Assembly (NCBI GenBank): GCA_964410485.1
Contig: CAYPHJ010000087.1
Span: 1 to 19,829 of the forward strand
Origin: CAYPHJ01 sp964410485
GTDB lineage: Bacteria; Desulfobacterota; Binatia; UBA9968
DNA length: 19,829 nucleotides
Direction of reading: 5' to 3'
Shown here: in pieces, positions 14,318-19,829 of the stretch
Layout of the letters: each line of letters starts with the position of its first letter
Position numbering within the stretch: position 1 is the first letter of the stretch
The notes under the pieces: model-generated
Seen by the model: only the letters and a program-made list of their open reading frames with translations
Databases searched by the model: none
What the model was told of the DNA's origin: nothing
Position numbers and translations under genes: made by a program

Positions 14318-15694
14318 CAACACCTAAGAAGAAAACTGAACGAGCGAAACGCGACCTGCGCTGTGATCGGACTGGGGTATGTAGGTTTGCCGCTCGCTCT
14401 GGAGATCGCGACGGCGGGCTTTCGCGTGATTGGCATCGATATTGATCGAAAAAAAATAGCGGCCGTGGAAAAAGGTGAGTCCTATATTTTGGACGTCGCC
14501 GGCAGCGCCATGGCCGAAGCCCTCGCCCAAGGGCAGTTCACACCGACATCGGACTTTGCGACGCTACGTGACGTAGATACCGTGAGCATTTGCGTGCCAA
14601 CGCCGCTCAGCAAAACTCGTGATCCCGATATTTCCTGTATCCTGGCGGTAACGGAGCAAATTCGAAAATATCTTCGCCCCGATCAGCTCATTGTTCTGGA
14701 GAGCACAACCTATCCGGGGACGACCAATGAGCTCATCTTGCCTGAGCTCGAGACGTCCGGTTTGCGGGTCGGCCAAGATTTTTGTTTGGCTTTTTCACCG
14801 GAGCGAATCGACCCGGGAAACGCCACTTTCACTACGCGCAACACGCCTAAGATCGTGGGCGGAATCACGGCTCGCTGTACGGAAATTGCCCATCTGTTCT
14901 ATTCACAGTTTATTGAACGGGTAATCGCCGTCTCCAACACAAAATGCGCTGAAATGGTTAAACTACTCGAGAACACTTTCCGCAGTGTCAACATCGGCAT
15001 GGTCAACGAGATGGCGCTCATGTGCGATCTGCTTGGCGTAGACATCTACGAAGTCATCGATGCCGCGGCGACAAAACCGTTTGGCTTCATTCCCTTCTAC
15101 CCCGGGCCCGGCCTTGGAGGCCATTGTATTCCGATCGATCCGCATTATCTTGCCTGGAAATTGAAGGCGCTCAACTTTCCAGCGCGATTCATCGGCCTCG
15201 CATCGGAAATCAATGGCATGATGCCATCCGTCGTAACACGTATGGTCGCCGAAGGGTTGAACCGGCGTTTCAAAAGCGTCCGGGGATCCCGTGTTCTCGT
15301 GTTGGGCGTTGCCTACAAAAAAAACGTCAGCGACTGCCGTGAGTCTCCGGCCCTCGATGTCATGAGGATGCTCAGTGACAAAGGAGCAATCTTATCGTTC
15401 AACGATCCGTTGGTTCCAATCCTGCGCCTGGAAAATCAACTGTTGAGATCAGTCGAGCTATCGCCAGCGTTGGTGTCAAACCAGGATTGCGTCGTCATCC
15501 TTACGGACCATGACAGTTATGATTTCAACAGCATTGTTGCGGCCGCGAGGCTTGTCATCGATACCCGCAACGCAACGAAAACCCTCCGGAAATTTGACGA
15601 CCGGGTGATCAAGCTGGGGGCAGGCGATGGCACCCCTTCCGCCACCGAGGCCGAGCCAGAGGGCGCCGAAAAACGCCGGGTCGCCTTACCTTGA
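14315..15694 (+). CDS. UDP-N-acetyl-hexosamine 6-dehydrogenase (UDP-GlcNAc/ManNAc type)
   Basis: The 459-residue cytoplasmic enzyme belongs to the UDP-glucose/GDP-mannose dehydrogenase family, which oxidises C6 of a nucleotide sugar to a uronic acid with two NAD+. It has the N-terminal Rossmann motif GLGYVGLP near residue 20, CVPTPL, ESTTYPGTT, FSPERIDPGN, KLLENTFRSVNIGMVNEMA, and the catalytic Cys271 in GLGGHCIPIDP, followed by the C-terminal NAD/UDP domain (VLVLGVAYKKNVSDCRESPA). The PHYLAWKLK and FIGLASEIN wording is closer to WbpA/TviB (UDP-GlcNAc dehydrogenases) than to UDP-glucose dehydrogenase; WecC-like use of UDP-ManNAc is also possible because wecB is present. It is translated from TTG, one base after prsR, so it is under the same sigma-54 promoter. 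The product would be a HexNAc-uronic acid donor for the polysaccharide. Confidence 0.88.
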   Translation: MQHLRRKLNERNATCAVIGLGYVGLPLALEIATAGFRVIGIDIDRKKIAAVEKGESYILDVAGSAMAEALAQGQFTPTSDFATLRDVDTVSICVPTPLSKTRDPDISCILAVTEQIRKYLRPDQLIVLESTTYPGTTNELILPELETSGLRVGQDFCLAFSPERIDPGNATFTTRNTPKIVGGITARCTEIAHLFYSQFIERVIAVSNTKCAEMVKLLENTFRSVNIGMVNEMALMCDLLGVDIYEVIDAAATKPFGFIPFYPGPGLGGHCIPIDPHYLAWKLKALNFPARFIGLASEINGMMPSVVTRMVAEGLNRRFKSVRGSRVLVLGVAYKKNVSDCRESPALDVMRMLSDKGAILSFNDPLVPILRLENQLLRSVELSPALVSNQDCVVILTDHDSYDFNSIVAAARLVIDTRNATKTLRKFDDRVIKLGAGDGTPSATEAEPEGAEKRRVALP

Positions 15695-15728
15695 CTTCCA
15701 CAAAGCACGTCGGGTATGCATTCTCATC

Positions 15729-17087
15729 ATGCAAAAAGATCTACGCCATTTTCTGCAGAGTCTGGAAGCTCAGGGACCCGAAGAGTTCATCCGAGTCAAG
15801 AAAGAGATAAGCCCCCGATACGAGGCGACCGCCTTACTTTTTGAGCTGGAACACCAGGGAAAGTTTCCGGCGGTTTATTTCGAAAAGATCCGGGGCTACT
15901 CCAGCCCCGCTGTCGCCAACCTGCACGCGACGCGCAAGCGCCTGGCGCTCGCGCTGGAAACCGATGAGGCCAACCTCGTTGAAGAGTACAGGAAGCGAGA
16001 ACAGGCGCGAATTCCACCCGAGGTGGTCCGTGATGGGCCGGTGAAAGAGACAATCTGTGTCGGGAGCGAGGTAGATTTGGGCCGTCTTCCCCTCTTTACC
16101 CACTTCGACATCAATACCGCGCCATATGTTACCGCGGGGATGATGGTCGCGCGGGACCCAGTATCACAGGTACGGAACTTGAGCTTTAACCGGGGCATGC
16201 TGGTGCACAAAGATCGGCTTCATATTCATTTGGCTCCCGGCATGCACTTAGCGCGCTGCCAGCGCAATGCGGAGGATCGCAACCAGGAACTGGAAGTCGC
16301 GATGGTCATAGGCGTCCATCCGGCTTTTGCCATCGGTGCGCTTGCCCTCGCGCCATTCGATGTGGACGAATATGACGTGATCGGCGGCATGCTGCGCGAG
16401 CCGGTTCCCCTTGTCAAATGCGAGACTGTCGGTCTCGAAGTGCCGGCCAATGCCGAGATCGTGCTGGAGGGAAAGATCCTGCCGCATGTGCGGGAAGACG
16501 AGGGCCCTTTTGGGGAATATTCCGGCCACTCGGTGGGCGTCGACAAACATCATGTCGTCGAGATCACGGCCATTAGCCAGCGCAAACTCCCCATCTACCA
16601 GGATGTCTTCACCGGACACACCGAGCACCGCCTGATGGGCGCAATTCCTAGAGAAGCGGCGATCTTTAGAGCAGTCAAGGCTGCTGTTCCTGGAGCCCGT
16701 GCGGTTCACATGCCCCCTTCGGGCTGCTGCCGCTTTCATTGTTACATCTCCATCGACAAGAGAAGCGAGGGCGAGGTGAAGAGCGCGATCTTTGCCGCGC
16801 TGGCAGCCGACCTCTATCTCAAACTGATCGTCATCGTCGATGCCGACGTGGACGTTTACAACGAGCGTGAGGTTTTCTGGGCAATGGCCAATCGTTTTCA
16901 GGCCGACAGAGACATCCTCGTCATTCCCAACTGTCAGGGCTCGGAAATAGACCCATCCGCCAAAAAGGGAGGCATCACTGCCAAGATGGCCATTGACGCG
17001 ACGGCGAAGGGCACAGATCTACCGCCCAGGTTGCGTGTTCCGCAAGAGGTGGCGAAGCGCATCAAGCTCGAAGACTACATCGCGTAG
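15729..17087 (+). CDS. UbiD-family (prenylated-FMN) decarboxylase
   Basis: The 452-residue protein is a UbiD-type enzyme, which removes or adds CO2 on aromatic or unsaturated acids using prenyl-FMN made by UbiX. It begins MQKDLRHFLQSLEAQG at ATG 15729. Typical blocks are LGRLPLFTHFDINTAPYVTA, NLSFNRGMLV, HIHLAPGMH, the central PHVREDEGPFGEYSGHSV with acidic residues near Glu258, IYQDVFTGHTEHRLMG and VIPNCQGSEIDPS. Length is normal for the family and no lesion is seen. The gene follows the sugar dehydrogenase after 34 bp with only a weak ribosome binding site. A link with polysaccharide synthesis is not obvious; a role in ubiquinone or menaquinone synthesis, or in aromatic acid metabolism, is more usual. 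No ubiX lies in the window. The substrate cannot be stated. A terminator-like hairpin lies about 90 bp downstream. Confidence 0.9.
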   Translation: MQKDLRHFLQSLEAQGPEEFIRVKKEISPRYEATALLFELEHQGKFPAVYFEKIRGYSSPAVANLHATRKRLALALETDEANLVEEYRKREQARIPPEVVRDGPVKETICVGSEVDLGRLPLFTHFDINTAPYVTAGMMVARDPVSQVRNLSFNRGMLVHKDRLHIHLAPGMHLARCQRNAEDRNQELEVAMVIGVHPAFAIGALALAPFDVDEYDVIGGMLREPVPLVKCETVGLEVPANAEIVLEGKILPHVREDEGPFGEYSGHSVGVDKHHVVEITAISQRKLPIYQDVFTGHTEHRLMGAIPREAAIFRAVKAAVPGARAVHMPPSGCCRFHCYISIDKRSEGEVKSAIFAALAADLYLKLIVIVDADVDVYNEREVFWAMANRFQADRDILVIPNCQGSEIDPSAKKGGITAKMAIDATAKGTDLPPRLRVPQEVAKRIKLEDYIA

Positions 17088-17120
17088 GCTAGGGCGGATT
17101 GTCGAACAACGGGGCGAGCA

Positions 17121-17233
17121 CTAGCAGGTTGCTGAAAAAAGATGAACGGAAAATCCCTACTCATTTCAAGTTCCTCTCCGTTCGCCCTGAGGTTCTCGAA
17201 GGGTGAACGGAGAGTTTTTCAGCAGCCTGCTAG
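17121..17233. mobile_element. 113-bp MITE-like element with 19-bp terminal inverted repeats
   Basis: CTAGCAGGTTGCTGAAAAA at 17121-17139 and TTTTTCAGCAGCCTGCTAG at 17215-17233 are inverted repeats with one mismatch. The interior has no coding capacity but holds a strong second palindrome (17174-17214) of the CGTTCGCCCTGAG…AAGGGTGAACGG type, which I know as a common dispersed palindrome. The ends resemble transposon-derived terminal repeats seen in several phyla. No clear target-site duplication was identified. It lies about 35 bp after the ubiD stop. Confidence 0.7.
17174..17219 (+). terminator. Intrinsic terminator formed by the element's inner hairpin
   Basis: CTCTCCGTTC at 17174-17183 pairs exactly with GAACGGAGAG at 17205-17214, extended inward after one mismatch by CCCT/AGGG, and is followed at once by TTTTT (17215-17219). 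This is a good rho-independent terminator on the plus strand and is placed to end the prsK-prsR-dehydrogenase-ubiD transcript. Confidence 0.65.
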
Positions 17234-17347
17234 GCTAAACGAATGGGAGCGTAGGGCTACGGCAGGCATGCGACAAATGGTTGAAGCCAGGAACAACGAA
17301 GAGCCAGAAGCAGGAGGTTTTCTCCAGAGCATGGGCGATAGCCGGCC

Positions 17348-17605
17348 TTATGGAGATATATGCCCGTCGATCCATTCCATGCAAAGCTTGAGCGCGTGGT
17401 CCCGGGCCTCCCTACGGCTGTTACAAAGGGTATCTAGGCATTCCAGACGTTTTATTTCTTTCGTGCGTTCCAGCACAAACACAAAACCAGCGGTCCGCCA
17501 GGCCCTCCCAGGCCCGGGAACCGCCGCGGCATGGATGATATGTTTCTTGTAGAATTGCACCGTGCGATTCTCCACGATCAGATTATATCGGGTGGTCGGT
17601 AGCAT
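17348..17605 (-). CDS. Small hypothetical protein, 85 residues
   Basis: I do not recognise this protein with certainty. It begins MLPTTRYNLIVENRTVQFYK and ends ALKLCMEWIDGHISP. The layout, a basic N-terminal part, a middle with W and hydrophobic pairs (AWRTAGFVFVLER), and a C-terminal helix with RREARDHAL…WID, resembles short hypothetical proteins common in acidobacterial and proteobacterial genomes that end in an A…WIDxH helix. GGAGAG lies 13 nt before the ATG, a rather long gap. The reading frame is clean, and a 40-codon frame (17736-17614) ends eight bases upstream on the same strand. Coding is likely but not certain. Confidence 0.5.
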   Translation of the reverse strand: MLPTTRYNLIVENRTVQFYKKHIIHAAAVPGPGRAWRTAGFVFVLERTKEIKRLECLDTLCNSRREARDHALKLCMEWIDGHISP

Positions 17606-17860
17606 CCAGCTCGTTAAACTCTCCAGGCAACGCTATTGTTTTCCCTCCTGTACACGAAACAGTTGAAGTGGTTGTAAAACGCCGCCGGCAGATCGAGCAT
17701 GCTGGACACGGCAGCTTTTAGATTCGCCTGGCTCATCCTTTGGCTACGTCTAACATTTTAAGGTGACTTCGTTTCGGTCGCATGAGATTGGCTCACTATG
17801 CCGCGACTTACCCGGTCAGGCGTGCTTACGTTGTTGTACTCGCGTGTTTTCCATTATCTC
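17606..17860. other. Interval with one possible 40-codon frame
   Basis: On the minus strand a frame from ATG 17736 to TAA 17614 begins MSQANLKAAVSSMLDLPAAF and would lie just before the 85-residue gene. Its ribosome binding site (AAAGGATG) overlaps the start codon, so I do not call it a gene. Nothing else is recognised here. Confidence 0.25.
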
Positions 17861-17977
17861 CTAGATCAGGAATTTTACGGCTGCTCTCAAGACGAAAAAC
17901 GAAACCCACATTGCAAGCGCTGCCCTCACTAACCAGATCGTCCAATCGGCAGGCTCTCTAGGGAATTGCTTTCTCAT
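17861..17977 (-). CDS. Small single-pass membrane protein, 38 residues
   Basis: From ATG 17977 the frame reads MRKQFPREPADWTIWL and then a hydrophobic helix (ALAMWVSFFVL) with a short basic tail ending in FLI before TAG. A strong GAGGAG sits ten bases before this ATG; a two-codon-earlier ATG in another frame only gives a tripeptide. The size and single helix match small membrane proteins that often accompany pilus or secretion genes, but I do not recognise a family. A copy of the 46-47-bp motif shared with the pilin promoter region lies about 140 bp upstream (18118-18163). Confidence 0.4.
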   Translation of the reverse strand: MRKQFPREPADWTIWLVRAALAMWVSFFVLRAAVKFLI

Positions 17978-18294
17978 CGCTTCATTGCTCCTCTGCCACG
18001 ATGTTCTCCCGTGTTTACTCGCACTTAGGCGGAAACCAGGCTGAAATCACCAAACCACCCCCCTCTAAAAAGCCTAAAGCGGGTGGATAATATAACTACC
18101 GATAGACGCGAATGCTGCCAATAGATCGAAAGATATATTCTACGTAAACGTTCGATATACCTCTCTGGGCGTAGTTCGGTGGTATTCCCACGTGGTAGAG
18201 TGGCGCTTCGTTGGGAAGCGGAGCCGCCATTTCAATCGCGAGCGCCGCCTGGCGATAAGAGCGGAAAGAAAATCCTCAACACTCCGGACCAAAA
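17978..18294. other. Interval between two small membrane-protein genes
   Basis: No gene is supported. A minus-strand frame at 18140-18373 is arginine-rich, lacks a ribosome binding site and overlaps the better-supported 50-residue gene in another frame. The interval holds motif copy A (18118-18163). It also has a C-rich hairpin, with CCACCC near 18054-18059 pairing with GGGTGG near 18080-18085, which could end upstream transcription but lacks a T-run. Confidence 0.35.
18118..18163 (-). repeat. Duplicated regulatory-looking motif, copy A
   Basis: Read on the minus strand, TATATCG is followed 22 bp later by TATATCTT, then two variable bases and GATCTATTG. Copy B at 18771-18817 has the same arrangement without gaps: TATATC repeats exactly 22 bp apart and GATCTATTG at the same distance. 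Two helical turns between half-sites suggest a protein binding site. It lies about 140 bp upstream of the 38-residue gene. Confidence 0.5.
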
Positions 18295-18447
18295 CTAGAC
18301 GTGTCCAGTTGTCCGGCGCTTGTGACCTGCCCAACGAATCAGCAAGAGTAAGGCGACCAGAGTAGCTGGCCAATTATTAAATGCCCAGTTGACGAACGGA
18401 GCCGTCTCCCAAAACAGACGTCGTGCCAGTTCTTCAATCAGGTTCAT
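18295..18447 (-). CDS. Small membrane protein, 50 residues, next to pilin
   Basis: The frame from ATG 18447 reads MNLIEELARRLFWETAPF, then an aromatic, hydrophobic helix (FNNWPATLVALLLLIRW) and a basic tail (GHKRRTTGHV). CGAGGG precedes the ATG by a normal distance, and the gene starts 12 bases after the pilin stop, so the two are probably co-transcribed. No family is recognised. Topology is predicted as one membrane helix with the basic C-terminus inside. A role as a pilin partner or chaperone is only a suggestion from position. Confidence 0.45.
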   Translation of the reverse strand: MNLIEELARRLFWETAPFVNWAFNNWPATLVALLLLIRWAGHKRRTTGHV

Positions 18448-18459
18448 ATGACCCTCGCA

Positions 18460-18720
18460 TCATGTACAAACCGTGGAATCTCCCAGGCAAGATGCGATAC
18501 TGCTCCATGAGGCGAAAATTTGGTTGCCGATATTGGTGTCCTTCACGCCGAGCCAAAAGATAAATACGACAAGAAGCACGATCAACGAATACTCGACTAA
18601 TCCTTGGCCGCTCTTCTCACGCAGCAGCCTTCGTAACATGGGCGTCTTGCTTCGCGCATATGTTCGAAATGGCTCCGGGGTATCGGCCCCGCTAACCAGG
18701 CAAGATGGGTATGAGCGCAT
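18460..18720 (-). CDS. Flp/Fap-type (type IVb) pilin
   Basis: The conserved part is LLREKSGQGLVEYSLIVLL, which fits the Flp prepilin cleavage site: peptidase cuts after the Gly of SG, giving a mature protein with Glu at +5 and Tyr at +6, followed by a hydrophobic helix (SLIVLLVVFIFWLG) and a short C-terminal region ending GDSTVCT, with two cysteines. ATG at 18720 has an excellent AGGAGA at seven bases but gives an unusually long 38-residue leader. An internal ATG at 18639 gives the usual 11-residue leader but has no good ribosome binding site; the mature pilin is the same either way. Flp pilins are assembled by the Tad machinery, and no Tad gene is in the window, so this could be a lone pilin. 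The 50-residue membrane protein follows at once. Confidence 0.75.
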   Translation of the reverse strand: MRSYPSCLVSGADTPEPFRTYARSKTPMLRRLLREKSGQGLVEYSLIVLLVVFIFWLGVKDTNIGNQIFASWSSIASCLGDSTVCT

Positions 18721-19054
18721 AAACGGATCTCCTGTGAGCGCACCTTTTTAGCAACCCACGCGACGACTCGACAATAGATCTTAAGATATATTTACATGTA
18801 TCTAACGATATATTCACAGGACTACTCTGGCCTCGTTGCCCGCAAGAACAGTTGTTCGATGTGCTCATGTGCTTCAAAACTTGGGCACGCGCTTGATTCT
18901 CACATGGTGAGAGTCTCACACACGAGCTATAAGCGCTTCGATTCTTGGCTCCGTTTAGAGTTCCGGAAAACGAGACACAAATGGATGCAAAGCAAGGCGA
19001 TCCCTTGCTTGTACATCAGCGACTGGGCGCGCACGAGCGCTGCGATACCGAAGT
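18721..19054. other. Promoter region of the pilin and non-coding sequence
   Basis: No gene is supported. The interval contains the AGGAGA ribosome binding site of the pilin (18728-18733), motif copy B (18771-18817) about 50 bp upstream of the start codon in an AT-rich stretch, and a small hairpin TCTCAC-ATG-GTGAGA at 18898-18912. I could not assign a -35/-10 pair with confidence. Confidence 0.4.
18771..18817 (-). repeat. Duplicated regulatory-looking motif, copy B (pilin upstream region)
   Basis: Same arrangement as copy A: on the minus strand TATATCG, then 22 bp from its start TATATCTT, two bases, GATCTATTG. The variable 12-14-bp stretch between half-sites differs freely, while the half-sites are kept. 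This copy also contains the small palindrome ATCTTAAGAT. Position fits an operator or activator site of the pilin gene. Confidence 0.5.
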
Positions 19055-19234
19055 TTATCGCTTAGAAGCCCGAATCTGACCGCGTATTTCGCCGCCCGGG
19101 AACACGTTCGAGTGGACATTGGCATAACCACTACCCGCCCGAATCGCAGCGATCGCTTCCGTCAGCTCACGAGCCTCGATACCTTGACCCGCGGGCCCGA
19201 TGAGGATTGCTGTTGTGATTAGAAGCTTGTTCAT
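19055..19234 (-). CDS. Miniature CHRD-domain protein with signal peptide, probably internally deleted
   Basis: The 59-residue frame from ATG 19234 has AAGGAG eight bases upstream. It starts MNKLLITTAILIGPAGQG, a short signal-peptide-like segment, and goes directly into LTEAIAAIRAGSGYANVHSN and FPGGEIRGQIRAS, which is the C-terminal end of the CHRD domain (usual wording AIRAGNAYVNVHT…PGGEIRGQL). Normal CHRD proteins are about 140 residues or more, so roughly 80 residues of the domain core are missing while the frame stays open. It may be an internal deletion product or a degraded gene that still has a good start. CHRD proteins are secreted and of unclear role in bacteria. Confidence 0.55.
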   Translation of the reverse strand: MNKLLITTAILIGPAGQGIEARELTEAIAAIRAGSGYANVHSNVFPGGEIRGQIRASKR

Positions 19235-19249
19235 GATCGTATCTCCTTT

Positions 19250-19279
19250 ATGATTGTCTCACGGCCGTGAAACAATCAT
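19250..19279. promoter_or_regulatory. 30-bp interrupted dyad upstream of the CHRD gene
   Basis: ATGATTGT at 19250-19257 pairs exactly with ACAATCAT at 19272-19279, around a central perfect palindrome CACGGCCGTG (19260-19269), all centred on the same point. It lies directly before the ribosome binding site of the 59-residue gene. It could be an operator for a dimeric repressor or, in RNA, a hairpin that affects that ribosome binding site. No T-run follows on the minus strand, so a terminator is less likely. Confidence 0.6.
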
Positions 19280-19591
19280 TTGGTAGTTATGGCAGGGGTG
19301 TACAAGCACAATATTCTTCTGCGCACGTGGGCAAGAGCCAGCGCCCGATACGCATCACTTCAGTTGCGTACACATCACAAGGACCTTCTATGCATCAAAT
19401 TTTCTCATGGCAACATAGTTCCTTACTGGACGGAGACGTGTGCCGTTGAACGCTCGCTATACTTCTCCGGACACTACTCGATAGGTGATGAGGCGCGCTT
19501 GCATAAGCTCATGGACGGTTCTCCTGGAGGCGCATGTCTAGCAATCCATCAACACTTACACTTCCGACAAGGGATATTCTCCAAAATACTT
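19280..19591. other. Non-coding interval upstream of the dyad
   Basis: A plus-strand frame runs through 19280-19747 but has no ribosome binding site, odd composition, and overlaps the better minus-strand gene end. I see no gene, repeat or promoter that can be supported. The promoter of the CHRD gene should lie in the part next to the dyad. Confidence 0.4.
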
Positions 19592-19829
19592 TTAGCGGTC
19601 CACCGCCGCCACGAACCTCCGGAAGAATTCATGCCACGGCGCCGAAGTGGAATAGTCGAGGAGCACCCGGTCTGCCAGTTCGACCGACGCGACTACCGCG
19701 CCCAGTTCCTCCCCGAACGTCTTTTCCCACTCCGCGAGGAAGCCTAGATCTCTCTCGCGCCGGATCATGGCTTCTCGCCACATCTGCACCATCTCTTTCG
19801 AGGTTCCGGGAGGCAGGTGATATGTCTTA
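19592..19829 (-). CDS. C-terminal end of a probable substrate-binding protein (partial)
   Basis: The frame stays open to the right window edge and ends at 19592; about 78 residues are visible. The segment LPPGTSKEMVQMWREAMI followed by DLGFLAEWEKTFGEEL resembles the C-terminal helices of periplasmic substrate-binding proteins of the tripartite tricarboxylate (TctC/Bug) type, where a PPGTP+E motif and a DPEFLAEA helix are usual. The match is by pattern only, and the last 40 residues (VLLDYSTSAPWHEFFRRF) are not diagnostic. The start codon lies outside the window; an internal ATG at 19792 is not the real start, since the family-like sequence runs upstream of it. Confidence 0.4.
   Translation of the reverse strand, partial: KTYHLPPGTSKEMVQMWREAMIRRERDLGFLAEWEKTFGEELGAVVASVELADRVLLDYSTSAPWHEFFRRFVAAVDR

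Noticed and set aside
18140..18373. Minus-strand 77-codon arginine-rich frame
   Set aside because: It overlaps the 50-residue membrane protein in another frame, which has a better ribosome binding site and a clear helix, and it also covers motif copy A.
19280..19747. Plus-strand 155-codon frame at the right end
   Set aside because: No ribosome binding site or family feature; it overlaps the minus-strand frame that reads to the window edge with substrate-binding-protein-like sequence.
1..19829. CRISPR arrays, tRNA or rRNA genes, and an exosortase gene
   Set aside because: I looked for regular direct repeats with spacers, tRNA-like cloverleaf ends, and the exosortase membrane protein with its Cys/Arg/His motifs, and found none.

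Overview
The window looks like a bacterial chromosome segment, most likely from an Acidobacteriota (Terriglobia-like) or deltaproteobacterial-type genome. This is an inference from the gene set and from short dispersed repeats at the left end and downstream of ubiD that resemble intergenic repeats I associate with such genomes. No rRNA, tRNA or CRISPR array was seen.

The core (about 614-15694) is a remodelled exopolysaccharide locus of the exosortase A (XrtA)/PEP-CTERM type, although no exosortase gene lies in the window. The minus strand, read from high to low coordinates, carries a sigma-54 type two-component pair (histidine kinase 10143-8959, NtrC-like regulator 8944-7562), a broken outer-membrane barrel gene, broken wza and wzz genes, an intact XrtA-associated ATPase, a fragment of a BY-kinase joined to a fragment of a polyprenyl-phosphate sugar transferase, an intact UDP-GlcNAc 2-epimerase (wecB), and an intact NAD-dependent sugar epimerase. 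The plus strand, divergent from the two-component pair, carries prsK, prsR, a UDP-GlcNAc/ManNAc-type dehydrogenase and a UbiD-family decarboxylase.

The main observation is selective decay. The genes for export and assembly (barrel, Wza, Wzz, BY-kinase, sugar transferase) carry nonsense codons, frameshifts and internal deletions. The nucleotide-sugar enzymes, the ATPase and both regulatory pairs are open. The regulatory wiring is still legible: a consensus-perfect -24/-12 (sigma-54) promoter precedes prsK, good -24/-12 sites precede the dead wza gene and the histidine kinase operon, and a GGGCAGTT-type dyad is shared upstream of prsK and wza.

The right part (17088-19829) is sparse. It holds a 113-bp MITE-like element whose inner hairpin can terminate the ubiD operon, a small hypothetical gene, a cluster of very small membrane-protein genes beginning with an Flp-type pilin and flanked by two copies of a 46-47-bp motif, a miniature CHRD-domain gene behind a 30-bp dyad, and the C-terminal end of a probable substrate-binding protein running off the window. 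The left end (1-613) holds no gene, only repeats.
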